Of a DNA stretch of 64,000 bases, positions 12,139 to 23,451 are shown piece by piece. Made by a program: the position numbers and the translations under genes. Each line of letters starts with the position of its first letter. Within the stretch, counting starts at the first letter, position 1. Below the pieces are notes generated by a model that saw only the letters and a list, made by a program, of their open reading frames with translations, was not told the DNA's origin and did no database searches. Origin of the DNA: Cordia subcordata (lineage: Eukaryota > Streptophyta > Magnoliopsida > Boraginales > Cordiaceae); contig JAPTOF010000028.1 in the NCBI GenBank assembly GCA_028554755.1, forward strand, positions 3,702,501-3,766,500, given 5' to 3'.

Positions 12139-14423
12139 TGATGCGTTGTATTTTTCTGTGTTTGCATTGTTAGTTGTCTATATTTTGGTGGTGTATTGAG
12201 CTTAAATAGTTGCATTAGTGTAGTACTTATGGTGGATATAGGCTTAAGTGTATTCAACTATACATAGTTGAGTTTAAGAGATAAATGCTATTCTAATGGC
12301 TTGTTTTGGATATTATAGGTGACATTGAGGACTGTTTAGAGATCAACGAAGATGGAGATAGTTTGGGCAAGGATTGAAAGCATAATTAAAGATGAAAAGT
12401 GGAAGAAAATCATGTTGGGAAGCTTCTGGACAAAGGCCAAAGCTATTGGAAGCAAAACGGAGCTAAAACGAAGCCGAAAGAGAGGAACAATTGGACTACT
12501 GGCCTAGTGCCTTTAGATAACCAGTCGACTGGCTCATTAAGGCTCTGTTTGACCTAGCTATGTGATTTCAGCTGTTGAGCTGTAGAGCTTTAGCAATAGA
12601 GCTTTAGGTAGAAGTGCTATTGAATAAAACCAGTTGATTGTTTGGCCAGTATTTTAGAAGTTAAGCTTTTAGTTGTTTTGAGGGTAATATTGACTTTAAA
12701 AAATATAAAATAGTATTTTTGAGAAAAAATGATGAAAAACAATTTTTGACATGACATAAAAATAGCTTTTCAAAAGCTTTTTCTGAAAAGCTCTAATTTG
12801 GAGCTTTTGGTTTTTTAGTTTTTTTCAGCTTTAACTTTTATTTAGAAGCTCCTTTAAAAATGGGCCAAACAGGTCAATTTTAGCTTCTAAACTCACAAAA
12901 AGCACTTTTGAGTCTCCAAAAGCTGGGCCAAACAGTCTCTAAGCCACTAAAACTAGAAGCTACATCCTTGAGGTGGCTGAGTGGCTTTATGGTACCAGTT
13001 TACCGGTTAGATGTTCAGTTAGTCACAGAAAATTGGCTATATAACCCCTCTTTTGGCCATTTTATGTAACAATAAGATGTATTCTTTCACACCTTCTCCC
13101 AAAAACCCTAATCCTCACATCACGCATTTCCAACACATAAACTAACACACAACCACTTAGATATAAGCCTATTTTGGGGCATTACAACAACTTTTGGTGA
13201 GGATTTGCTCAAGATTGTAGAAGAACAAACAAGGATGGAAGGGGAGTTTTCTTAATCCTCTTTCATCTTCTTTTATTTTATGCTTGAGTAGATAGATTAG
13301 GGTGACTAAACTTGGGAAATGGGTTAATTTTCAAATTATTTGTTATGGGATTCTATTGGCTTATTATATGCATACTTTGTTCTTATTTTGAAAAGCTTTA
13401 TATCATTTCATATTTATGTGTTGGATCTAATGCTTCAATGAGTTGTATGTATATAGATTGAGTTTTATTTACTATAGAACACTTCAAATCCTTAGATTAT
13501 GCATGGTTATGTATGTGATTATAGATGACATGAAGTGGGTTGGTTCTATGCATGTCTCTGTTGGTATAAAACATGCCTTATAAAGAATACATGCTCAAAT
13601 ATTACTACATGTCGATGCTTAAATGTTTCCAATGGTGTAAATCAAATGTGATAGTGTTTGTATCATGGATAGGATGTCATATTCACAATGCCTTGCCTTA
13701 GAATATGTAAGATTGCACCTATTAGTCATCACTCTACTATAGTGTCCCTAGAACAACGGCGCACAAGTTAGGACTAGCCTAGATCAAGTCCCTTTTAGCT
13801 TTAAATCTAGCTAATAGAAATCCAGGTAGGTTTAGTTAACCCTAGTAATCCTAGGTCTTAACTTTAAATCCAACTAATAGTTTAAGAGTTGGGGTGGGTT
13901 CGTTCTAGGACACCCAGGTAGCTTACTAGCCCCTACTATGGCCTTAGGTACATAAGGACCATGTCGTAGCTCTAAGTGTGCATGCTTACAAATGGACTCG
14001 TACTGAGTCCTAGGATGTAATTAGAATACTACCTAGTGGCCTAGTATTATACCCATTCCCTTAGATAAGCCAATCCATGAATCCCATAACAAAGAGGTAG
14101 AAAGTTAGCCATTCGCAAGTGTCGATCACCCTATCACCTTCCCATAGGTTTAATCCTCCTAGATTAGCTTAGTTCTCAATTTTCCTTTCTAGCATTCATA
14201 GTGTAGTTCTTTTATCTTTCCTCTTTAGCTCCTTAAAATCCAAACCACCCAAAAAGATGATTAATTTAGGTTTCGTTTCGTGCTTCCACTAGAACGCACC
14301 AGCTTAGGATTTTTCCACACTTTGAGCCTCCCTGTGGTTTGCCACCCACATTAGTACCCCTTATATTGCATGGTCCATATGCTTGCGGGACCTTTTAGGG
14401 CTTGCACCTTCAAGGGCATATCA
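12139..14423 (+). repeat. 5' LTR of E4
   Basis: Starts TGATGCGTTGTATTTTTC and ends GGGCATATCA, followed after 6 bases by a PBS. The start resembles the S1 LTR (TGATGTGTTGTG). Without the 399-bp MITE it is about 1.9 kb. It holds a telobox AAACCCTAA at 13103-13111, the palindromes ccagtcgactgg (12523-12534) and accagtttaccggtt (about 13000-13014), and the 20-nt palindrome TTAGCTTTAAATCTAGCTAA at 13795-13814. Confidence 0.7.
12541..12939. mobile_element. Tourist-like (PIF/Harbinger type) MITE
   Basis: 399 bp, non-coding, flanked by TAA (12538-12540 and 12940-12942). The ends form imperfect terminal inverted repeats: GGCTCTGTTTGACCTAGCT on the left, and AGCTGGGCCAAACAGTCTC on the right, which is its near-complement. 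The interior is rich in AAAAGCTT and AGCTTTT, so it folds on itself. Removing it restores continuous LTR sequence. It carries no transposase and would depend on one encoded elsewhere. Confidence 0.75.
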
Positions 14424-14429
14424 AGTTCT

Positions 14430-14447
14430 TGTCGCCGTTGTTAGGAA
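14430..14447 (+). promoter_or_regulatory. Degenerate PBS of E4 (tRNA-Asp type)
   Basis: Reads TGTCGCCGTTGTTAGGAA, the tRNA-Asp type site with a few changes (G to T at position 3, CGGG to TAGG). Spacing from the LTR end is as in E1. A T-rich leader fills 14448-14714. Confidence 0.7.
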
Positions 14448-14714
14448 CGAATGGTGGTTTGCATTCTTAGCTTTTGTGTTTTGGTAGTTGCTTTATTTGT
14501 TTTTCTTGCTTTATCTTTTTAGTTTGTTTGGTTTTTGCTTATCTTACTTCCTGTTTATATTATTTTGCTTCAGTCCTTGCTTATCTCTCTTGGTTTCTTT
14601 TGTTTTTGTTTTGTTTCTTTTGTAGACTTTCTAGGATTGTGGCATATTTGTTGTAGTTTTAAGACCGCTGAAGTTTTTGGAGGTTAAAGTGGCTGGAGTT
14701 AGGATAGTTTTTGA

Positions 14715-16260
14715 ATGCTTGGTAGGAGATCCCTTGGAAATCTCCTAATTCCCCTTAATCCCAAACCCGATAGGATTGCAAGGCATTGTAGGAATTTAGA
14801 AGATCTTTTTGAGGAGATGGCCAATCCCAATCATCCTCCTAATCCTCCCATTCCCCCAATGAATCTTATTCTACGTCATGATCACCGTGGACATCAAACC
14901 CAAGATCATTTTAGACAAAAGCCTCTTGGACCAGACCTACCTATAGATAAGGAGCCCACTCTTAGGCGATTCTTTCTCCCTGAAGCCTTCGAGCCTAATT
15001 TTGCTATTCAAATTCCAGGTTTAGGGGAGACGAACTTTGAAATCAAGCCTAATATGTTGGCCATGCTTCCTTCCTTCTATGGGAGAAGCAATGAGAGTCC
15101 TCTAGAGCATATTACCAATATTGTTGAGATGAGTTCCACCCTCCATGTTCCGAATGTCTCCCAAGAGGTCATATGTCTAAGATTGTTCCTTTTCTCTCTT
15201 AAGAGCAAGGCTAAGGCTTGGTTACATTCCTTACCTAATGGTTGCATCACTTTATGGGCCGAGCATCAATCTAAGTTCTTTCAGAAATTCTATCCCATGG
15301 CCAAGACGGTTGACCTTAGGACAACTATTATGGCTTTCTCTCAGCATGATCCAAAATCTTTTTATGAGGCTTGGGAAAGGTTCAAAGATCTTCTTAGATA
15401 GCGTCCACACGATGGGTATGGTATTGATGACTTATCCTAGTACTTCTTTCGAGGTTTAAATAAACAAAATAGGATGATGGTCAATGTCGCCTCCAGTGGT
15501 AGCTTTTATTCCTTGAGACAGACTGGGGCATGGGAGAAAATAGAGTTGATGGCTGAAAATTCTTTCCAAAACTTTGCCATGGATAGGTCTAGTCAGGGAG
15601 GTATTACGAAAGGTGTTAGTGAGGTGGGAGTTTCTTTAGATTTGCCCGCTAAGGTAAAGGCCTTAACAAATAAGTTAGATCAATTCATTTCTTTGTCTTT
15701 TTCATCTCACAGTTGTAGGACTAGTTCCATAGGATCGTCCTCCTCCCCTCTAAAAGTTGAAGTGTGTGCTTTATGTTCTAAGATGTGTCATGTGACCATA
15801 GCTTACCCTTTAGCATCCTAGTTTCTTGAATTTATGAAGGAACAAGTGTGTGCTACTCAAGGTTATTCTCGTGAGTACAATTCGTACTTAAACACGTACA
15901 ATCTGGGTTGGAGGGACAACCCAAAATTTTCTTTGAGACAAGGTCAGCATAAGTCTAGGTCATATCCCCAGGCCACACTCCAATAGTGACCCTGTCTTCA
16001 ATATCCCCCCAGTTTCTATAGTCTTAATCAACCCCATCTCACTAGTGCTCCTTAACCTCAGGCTTTACTTGCTTCTTCTAGTACCCGACCTCCTAGAAAT
16101 GACATGATGAAGATAATGCAATTTATTCAGAATGAGCAGTGGAAACAAGTAGAAAATAGGCAGCATATGGCTAGGATTGAGGCACAGTTAGGGCAGTTGA
16201 CCAGTCAGTTAAGCACTAGAAACCCTAGGAAGTTGCCTTCTCTGCTAGAGATGAACCCTA
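14715..16260 (+). pseudogene. Gag of E4, broken by amber codons and cut by a copia LTR
   Basis: Begins MLGRRSLGN; Pro-rich N-terminus (NPPIPPMN), then the capsid signatures MLAMLPSFYGRSNESPLEH, FSLKSKAKAWLHSLP, SITLWAE-like CITLWAEHQSKFF, TTIMAFSQHDPKSFYEAWERFKDLL. In-frame TAG codons at 15399, 15438 and 15819 stand where related gags have Gln (CAG). A CX2CX4HX4C knuckle follows in the same frame near 15763-15806 (CALCSKMCHVTIAY) with its last Cys changed to Tyr. The later part (about 16104-16260: NEQWKQVENRQHMARIEAQLGQLTSQL) matches the gag-protease linker. The copia LTR L1 starts at 16261, and protease and pol are lost. Confidence 0.8.
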
Positions 16261-16658
16261 TGTTAGGATTAGTATACCCCAAAGTTCACTTTTATATGAC
16301 ATTTTAGATGATAAACAATGTATAATCATTTTGTTAAATGGCATTATGAGTTTCTTACATTTTATCTTAGGCATGTTTTATTGATGTATGGATAAAGGTC
16401 TCTTAACTTGAACTAATGACTTGGGTGAGTAGTGTGGCTGGACGTGTAGCAGGTCCAAGTCTAGATTTAGTCATGTTATAAACGAAGTTTGTAACCAAAT
16501 GGTAATGTTTGGCACTCTACTGGGATAAGGTTATATAGACCAAGTCTCGTCATTGACGGTGATCTACCTAGGTCATTGGAGGACTTTTTGGATTTGTCTC
16601 GATAATACGTGTCACGTATTGGACAAGACCATTATGAGTATGTTTTCTAGAGATGTAC
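16261..16658 (+). repeat. L1, left part of a copia LTR interrupted by E5
   Basis: Starts TGTTAGGATTAGTATACCCC, like the LTRs of C1 and C2. The order of blocks (cttgaactaatgacttggg, aggtccaagtctagatttagtca, gatctacctaggtcattgga) is the same. Five bases before it are cccta. The last five bases (tgtac, 16654-16658) form the E5 target duplication. Confidence 0.8.
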
Positions 16659-18384
16659 TGATATGCTATCTCACAGTACAAGTGAAAATAGCCCACAAGT
16701 GCATGGGTCATGTGTAGCACAGTGTGTGTAAGTGCAAGGTCGAATCCACGGGGAGGCCTAACGTGTGTGGTGTCCTAAGCTAAGCGCGTCCTAAAAGCTA
16801 CGTGCTGGGTCCTTAAACTACAATGTTTTTGGTGTTTTGGGGATTAAGGAGAGCTCGAGAAAGCTAAATCTAAACTAAGACAAGAAAATAAAATGTGTGT
16901 GTGTGACGGGGGAATCAAGTGATCTAAGGGAGTCAAACATGTGGAAATGGGGAATAAGGTGATTATGACTTGCAAATGGGCGATTACTACTTCTTAACAA
17001 GGTTGCTTGATGGATTAAATTTGGTTGTTCTCAATCTAACCCTAGCGTCTAAACCGTTGGCTAGATTTAAAGCCAAGACCTAGTCCGTCTAAGGTCGACT
17101 AACCTACCTTGAAACCTATTAGTTGGATTTAAAGCTAAGGGAGACGTGACCTAGGCTAGCTATTAGTTATGCACCACCGATCATCATCACAATTTGGGTA
17201 TTAACATTTAAGTGCAAAGCAAACACATCTAGGGCATGGCGTTTAAGAATATTCTGAAGTATTCTACCACTAAGCACATGGACATACTTAGATCACACCA
17301 ATTTAAGCAATGGCACCCGACATGGATGCAATAGAAGCTATTAATGCTATTAAGTATGCGAACACACACATAGACATGTATATAAGCAAACCCACCTCAT
17401 GTAATCACTGCACAAACACATAGACATGGTAGCATAATGGTTTAGAGATGGTTAATAGCATAATAGACTTCAATACACATATGCAACTTCTTTGAGGCAT
17501 TTCAACAAACACATAGACATGTATGTAAAATGAACTTTGAAACCCCAAGTACAAGCATATATATATACAAATCCATCAAGTATCCTTTCCAAAAGAGTAA
17601 TAATCAATCCATAAATACAAGAATAATCACCCTACATAGCTCTAAACTTACATATTTAAATTTGGGACAAAAGAGAGATACCCTTCTATCCAAATCCATG
17701 CTTTACAATCCATTAGCTATGCCCAAATCCTTCTGTTTGATCCTATTAAATGCTTGATTCCAAAGTGTTTTTGAGTATGGAAGAGTGTGTGAGAGGTGGA
17801 AGATGAGAGGATTAGGGTTTTGGGAGATAGGTGTAAAAGAATATATGACTTGTTCTCTTAAAATGACCAAGAGAGGGTTGATATAGCCAATTTTTCGCAA
17901 CTACTGGAACACCTAACCAGTGCACCGATACCAAGGGGCCTCTATTCTGGTAATGGAAGATTGCTCTCTATTTTTGATGGAATAGAGAAGGGATGCACAA
18001 GTACTACAAAGCTAGTGTTTTGATAGTGCCCATTTGCTCTCTTTTGGATTCGTTTTCTCTCCGTTTTGCTTCCAGTCGCTTCGACCTTTGTCCAAAAGCC
18101 TCCAATCTTGCTTTTCTTCCACTTTTCATCCTCCAAATCTTCTTCAATTCTTTCCCAATCCATCTCCATCTTCACTAATCTCCAAACAATCCTCAAACTC
18201 ACCTAAAACATTAAAAAAATGCACTTTATTGTAGTGTTGACTCTTTAAGCTTAATTATGCACAATAGCATCCTAGTATGCACAAATGTAACATAAAGCTA
18301 CACAAATGCACTTTATATAGCATAATACACCTCTAAAAACATAGGAACAAGTAATGCAGAAGCACGTAAAACCAAGACACATCA
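16659..18384 (-). repeat. 3' LTR of E5
   Basis: Plus-strand reading TGATATGCTATC to GACACATCA, matching the 5' LTR at 19978-21769 over its length. Contains the telobox complement TTAGGGTTT at 17812-17820, and TTGGCTAGATTTAAAGCCAA at 17057-17076, an imperfect palindrome also found in the other LTRs of this group. Confidence 0.8.
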
Positions 18385-19794
18385 ACAAATCATCAAACAT
18401 CTAAAGAGACCCATAGATCATTCTTCCAAGCACACTAATTTCTTTCTTATGTGTCCTATTAGAGTTGCTATTCTCTTCAACACCATTATTCTTAACTCCA
18501 AGACACTTATCATATCAAAACTCCAAAATTGATGTCTTGTTTTCCCCAATGGATGACTCTAACCTTCACTAGCTAAAGTCTCATCAAATCCATCTACACG
18601 TTCATTACTAGTGGATGTCATCTCACTATCATGCTTCTCACAAGGGGTGTTCACACATGGAGGGAAAAACAGGGACTCAAAGGATTCTAGGTCATGCATG
18701 CATAAACGCTCAAGGGAGGTGTATACCCTAGACTCCCTAAATGAGGACTCGAAATACAAATGAGTGCTATGATCATAAGTTTCAACCTCCAAGTCCGTGT
18801 GAAGTATGGGATGAGAAGAAAGGATGTGCTCATGCAACTCAATGGAAGATGTTGAAAGCTTAAAATGATGGGGTACTGCTTCCTCTAAAACATATCCATA
18901 AGAGTCATCAAGAACCAAGCTATCATCAAGCCCATTCTCATCCTTAATACATGATGTTATCTCTCCATCAACCTCTTTTTCTAATTGTCTCCCTATCACA
19001 TCATCTTTTTCACCCTAGTCACTTTATCGTTAGGTCTCACCTCTATTCCTTCAACTTGCTTTAAGGGTATCTCAAAATTCTCACTTGAGTTGAACACTAT
19101 CAACCATTCTCTTAAAGTGTTCTTCTAGAGATTTGGATTCTTACTTAAAGCTCTCTAGTTCCTCTTGATTATATCAAAGGAGAGATTGGGATTGCTCAAG
19201 CATTTGATCTAATTGCTTCAAGAGTGTAGACAAAATGGAAGAGGTTCCAACCAAGTGAAAATTGTAAATATCTTAATTGGGGTCACTATAAGCACAACCA
19301 TTATAGGACTTAAAGAATGGGTGGGTGGGCAAAGACAGTGTAAAGGATGAACTCTCAATGTAAAGAGGTGTATCGAATGAAGAGTCATCTTGACCCCAAT
19401 ATGAAAATGCATGATATTCCTCCCTAGAATCATGATAATAGGATGAAGATGCATACATAGGCATATGATTCCTAGGGGTATAGGGCGCTACATGCAATCG
19501 GGGATAAGGGTGGAAGGTAGGGCATGTATTGGGATTATGAGCATGGCTTCCACATAGATTGCAATAACAAGAATATGCATCCCTATATTCATAATTACTA
19601 AATGAAGGTGCATGAGATAATGAAGCATTACTATAGCGGTCATAGTTAGCACTAGCCTTAGGTTTGGGACTGTCATGGGTGTAAAAGAAAGTTTGATGCT
19701 GATAACTTCCACACATGCTACATGCAATGGGAACACGTTCGGGTGATGGCGAAGAGGATACTAAGGACCATCAAGAAGCATTTAGGTCACTCAT
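18385..19794 (-). pseudogene. Knuckle/acidic ORF of E5 (broken, 3' truncated)
   Basis: Minus strand. The ATG at 19794 begins MSDLNAS, matching MTDPNTS of E7, with TGA where E7 has Trp at codon 8. Knuckle 1 reads CSMCGSYQHQTFFY (last Cys to Tyr). Knuckle 2, CNLCGSHAHNPNTC, keeps the full CX2CX4HX4C pattern. The frame continues to about 19150, where a TAA occupies the same codon as the E7 TGA. The acidic part follows (18999-18559: GRQLEKEVDGEI, SLVLDDSYGYVLEE, EMTSTSNERVDGFDETLASEG) and the sequence ends abruptly at the 3' LTR. Confidence 0.75.
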
Positions 19795-19954
19795 ATTCAA
19801 TCAAGCATAAGTAATCCTCTTCACAAAGCTCAACAACTTTTTTTTTTAAATTTTTCTTTTATTAATCAAAATAAAGAAAACATGAAAAGAAAAGATAAAA
19901 CAACACACAACAAACTAAGACACACAAAAACAAACAAACCAAACAACCATTGCC

Positions 19955-19972
19955 TCTCCAGATACGGTGCCA
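19955..19972 (-). promoter_or_regulatory. Degenerate PBS of E5
   Basis: The minus strand reads TGGCACCGTATCTGGAGA, the tRNA-Asp type site with changes in its 3' half, 5 bases inside the LTR end. Confidence 0.75.
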
Positions 19973-19977
19973 AGAAC

Positions 19978-21769
19978 TGGATCGCTATCTCGCAGCATAA
20001 GCCTAAATAACTTGCAAGTGCACAGGTCATATGTAACACAGTGTATGTGAGTATGGGCTCAAATCCTTGGGGAGGCCTAATATGTGTGGTGTCCTAACTA
20101 AACGTGTCCTAAAAGCTACATGTTGGGTCCCTAAACTACAATGTTTTTGGTGTTTTCAGGATTGAGGAGAGCTTAGGAAAGCCAAATCTAAGCTAAGACA
20201 AGAAAATAAAAGGTGTGCGTATGCGTGATAGGGGAATCAAGTGATCTAAGGAAGTCAAACACATGGAAATAAGGAATAAGGTGATTACGGCTTGCAAATG
20301 GGTGATTACTACTTCGTAAGTGCAAATTCGTCCCTAGGTGTCGACCCCTAGAGCCACGGCATATGGTCTTTATGACTTAGGGCCATAGGGCTAGCTAGGT
20401 AGGAATCTAGTTGACTTAGATCAATCTAACCCTAATGCCTGAACCGTTGGCTAGATTTAAAGCCAAGACCTAGTCCGTCTAAGGTCAAATAACCTACTTT
20501 GAAACCAATTAGCTAGATTTAAAGATAAGGGAGACTCGACCTAGGCTAGCCATTAGTTATGCACCACTGATCATCATCACAATAGCGTGTATTAACATTT
20601 AAGCACAAAGCAAAAACATATAAGGCATGGCATTCGAGAATATTCTGAAGTATTCTACTACAAAGCACATAGACATACTTGGATTACACCAATTTAAGCA
20701 ATGGCACCCGACATGTATGCAATAGAACTTATTAATGCTATTAAGTATGTAAGCACATACATAGACATGTATATAAGCAAAGCCACTTGATGTAATCACC
20801 ACACAAGCACATAGACATTCTAGCATAATGATTTAGAGATGGTTAATAGCAAAACAGACTTCAATATACATATGCAACTTCATTGAGGCATTTCAACAAA
20901 CATATAGACATGTACGTAAAATAGCTTTTGATACCCTAAGTACAAGTACATATAAATAAATCCATCAAGTACCCTTTACAAAAGAGTAATAACCAATCCA
21001 TAAATACAAGAATAATCATCTTACATAGCTCTAATAATACAGATTTAAATTTGGGACAAAAGAGAGATACCCTTCTATCCAAATCCATACTTTACAATCC
21101 ATTAGCTATGCCCAAATCCTTGTGTTTGATCTTCTTAAATGCCTGATTCCAAGTGTTTTGTGTATGGAATAGTGTGTGAAAGGTGGGAGATGAGAGGATT
21201 AGGGTTTTAGGAGATGGATGTGAAAGAAAATTTTACTTGTTCTTTTAAAAATGACTAAAGGGGACTTATATACCCAATTTTCTGCGACTACTGGAACACC
21301 TAACTAGTGCACTGGTGCCAAGGGGCCTCTATTTTGGTAATAGAAGATTGCTCTCTATTTTTGGCAAAATAGAGAGGAGGTGCACAAGTACTCTGAAGCT
21401 AGTGTTCCAGTAGTGCCCATTTGCTCTCTTTTGGCTTCATTTTCGCTCCATTTTGCTTTCGTTAGCTTTGACCTTTGTTCGAAAGCCCAATCTTGCTTTC
21501 CTTCAACTTTTCATCCTCAAAATCTTCTTCAATTCTTGCCCAAGCCATCTCCATCTTCATTAATCTCCAAACAATCCTCAAACTCTCCTAAAACATAAGA
21601 TAAATGCACTTTAGTTTAGTGTTTAATTTTTCAGCTCAATTATGCACAATAGCATCCTAGTGTGCACAAATTTAATGTAAAGCTACACTAATGCACTTTA
21701 TATAGCATAATACACCTCTAAAAACATAGGAACAAGTAATGCAAACACACATAAAACCAAGTCACAGCA
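19978..21769 (-). repeat. 5' LTR of E5
   Basis: 1792 bp; plus-strand reading TGGATCGCTATCTCG to GTCACAGCA. Telobox complement at 21199-21207. It contains the pair of ttaaagcc palindrome copies near 20450-20530, as the 3' LTR does. Differences from the 3' LTR are scattered substitutions and small indels. Confidence 0.8.
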
Positions 21770-21774
21770 TGTAC

Positions 21775-22831
21775 TATCAATGAAAGAAAGCACACTACTA
21801 CTAAATGATCATTGCTCTTATTCTTGAGCATATATGGATGAACTAATGAAGTTAAGGTTTGGTACTTTGATTCACTGTGGGTTCGATCTTACTTTATTAG
21901 GATCAACAGCCTTGTAAATTCAGTGCCAAGTTTTAATTAATTAGAACATGCATATGTAATATGGAATCTATGTGCGCCATTTAGGTTTATCCAAATTTAT
22001 CATCCAAATCTTGATCTAGTGATACTACATTTATGGGTGTATCAGTCATATGACTTGAGGGTCGCTTCCTAGATTAAGAGATTCCATTACCAAGGATGGT
22101 TGGCAATAGGACAAGAAACCCAACAAAAAAAGATACAACTAAGTAGGTGATGGTACATAGGTCAAAGGACCCGCCTTAGTTCTGGGTATACAAAGAGGGG
22201 CATTATGGTCAGTTATTTACTAGGTCAAAGACAAAGTTCACATTCTTTAGGATAAGATTTTGGGTAACAGTAATTATTCTTGGAGTGCAACTTTGATCTT
22301 ATGGTGGAATAGATCAGAGTTAAAAATAATTATTATGTCGCCTATATCGGGCAAGGACATTTTTTATTATTTTTGGAAGCCAAGGTTAATTGTGTCTTCT
22401 TAGTCCCTTCCCTTGTTGAAATCACTTTGAGAGAGTAATCTTGAAAGAGAAAATTCCATATTATGGTAGTAGCCTTATTGGGCCAAAGTTTGTAATTGGG
22501 TTTGGGCTTTCTTTAGAGTCCAAGATAACCTAATTGGGCTTAGATGGTTTCTTTTTGGGCTTGGGCCTCTAAATGGATTATGGACTACGTGTTGGGCTTG
22601 GCTTGTGGGCTTGGCCCAATCTTCCAAGACATGTGCTAGAAAGTTACTACAACAAGAATTCAAATTGTACAAGTAACTTCCATGACATATGGCAAACATT
22701 TACTACTAGAAAAAAGTTTTCCACATGGAAAGTTTATAAGGTTTAGGTGCCAAAATTTTTCTATAAATAGGCAAGACCCTAAACCATTTCTAGGATAAAA
22801 AAATTTTATAGTTAATCTCTTCCATTTTGGT
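21775..22831 (+). repeat. L1, right part of the interrupted copia LTR
   Basis: Continues tatcaatgaaagaaagcac and reaches the promoter (TATAAATA at 22762-22769). It is cut after tccattttgg at 22831, about 420 bp short of the LTR end seen in C2. It lacks the tandem repeat found upstream of the TATA box in C1, so it belongs to the C2-type promoter subfamily. The open frame at 22699-22475 is a shadow. Confidence 0.8.
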
Positions 22832-23451
22832 CGTTATGAACCTAGGGCCACAGGGTGGACTAACTAGCTTCCTAAGTGAACTAAAGTCAACTAAACCTAC
22901 CCAAGCACCTATTAGCTAGAATTAAAGCCAAAGGAGACTTGATCTAGGCTAGTTATTAGTTGCACACCATCGATCTCATCATAATAGCAAAAATTAATGT
23001 TTGAGTGCAAGGCATACACATCTAGGGCGTGTAATTCAAGAATATTCCAAAACATTCTACTACTAAGTACATAGACATACTTAGATTACATCAATTTAAG
23101 CTATAGCACTCGACATATAAGCAATAGAAGTTTATGGTATTAAGTATGCAAACACATACATGGACATGTACATAAGCATGCCTACTTCATTTAATCACCT
23201 TACAATGACATAGACATGCTAGCATGATGATTTTGAGATGGTTAATAGCATAATAGACTTCAATATATATAAGTAACATCACTTATACATATATTAACTA
23301 GGGATAAGATGGAGATAAGGAATATACTCTTTTATCCAAAGCTAATCCTTTACAACCCATGAGCATAAGCCCCAATCTTTTGCTTGATCCTCTTAGATCT
23401 TTGATTTCTAGTGTTAAATGTGTTTAGGTGGGTGTGTGTGAGGTGGGTAAG
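22832..23451 (-). repeat. LTR fragment of the E6 family
   Basis: Matches the E6 3' LTR from about 24070 to 24840 (tatgaacctaggg, tcaactaaacctac, tgcaccatcgat, gtgttaaatgtgtttag). It is truncated on the left by L1 and interrupted at 23451 by E6, with gtaag as probable target duplication; the other flank is lost. Confidence 0.65.

Larger units (their letters stand above)
16659..21769 (-). mobile_element. E5: non-autonomous LTR element with TSD tgtac
   Basis: A complete insertion: both LTRs, a PBS, a short ORF region and a 5-bp duplication tgtac at 16654-16658 and 21770-21774. It interrupts copia LTR L1, whose sequence resumes at 21775. It belongs to the E6/E7 family by its coding region. The internal part is short because about 2.3 kb between the 3' LTR and ORF2 is missing, including the polypurine tract expected next to the 3' LTR. 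Confidence 0.8.

Noticed and set aside
12541..12939. First taken for a hAT MITE because of the ends
   Set aside because: The flanks give a 3-bp TAA duplication, not 8 bp, which fits PIF/Harbinger.
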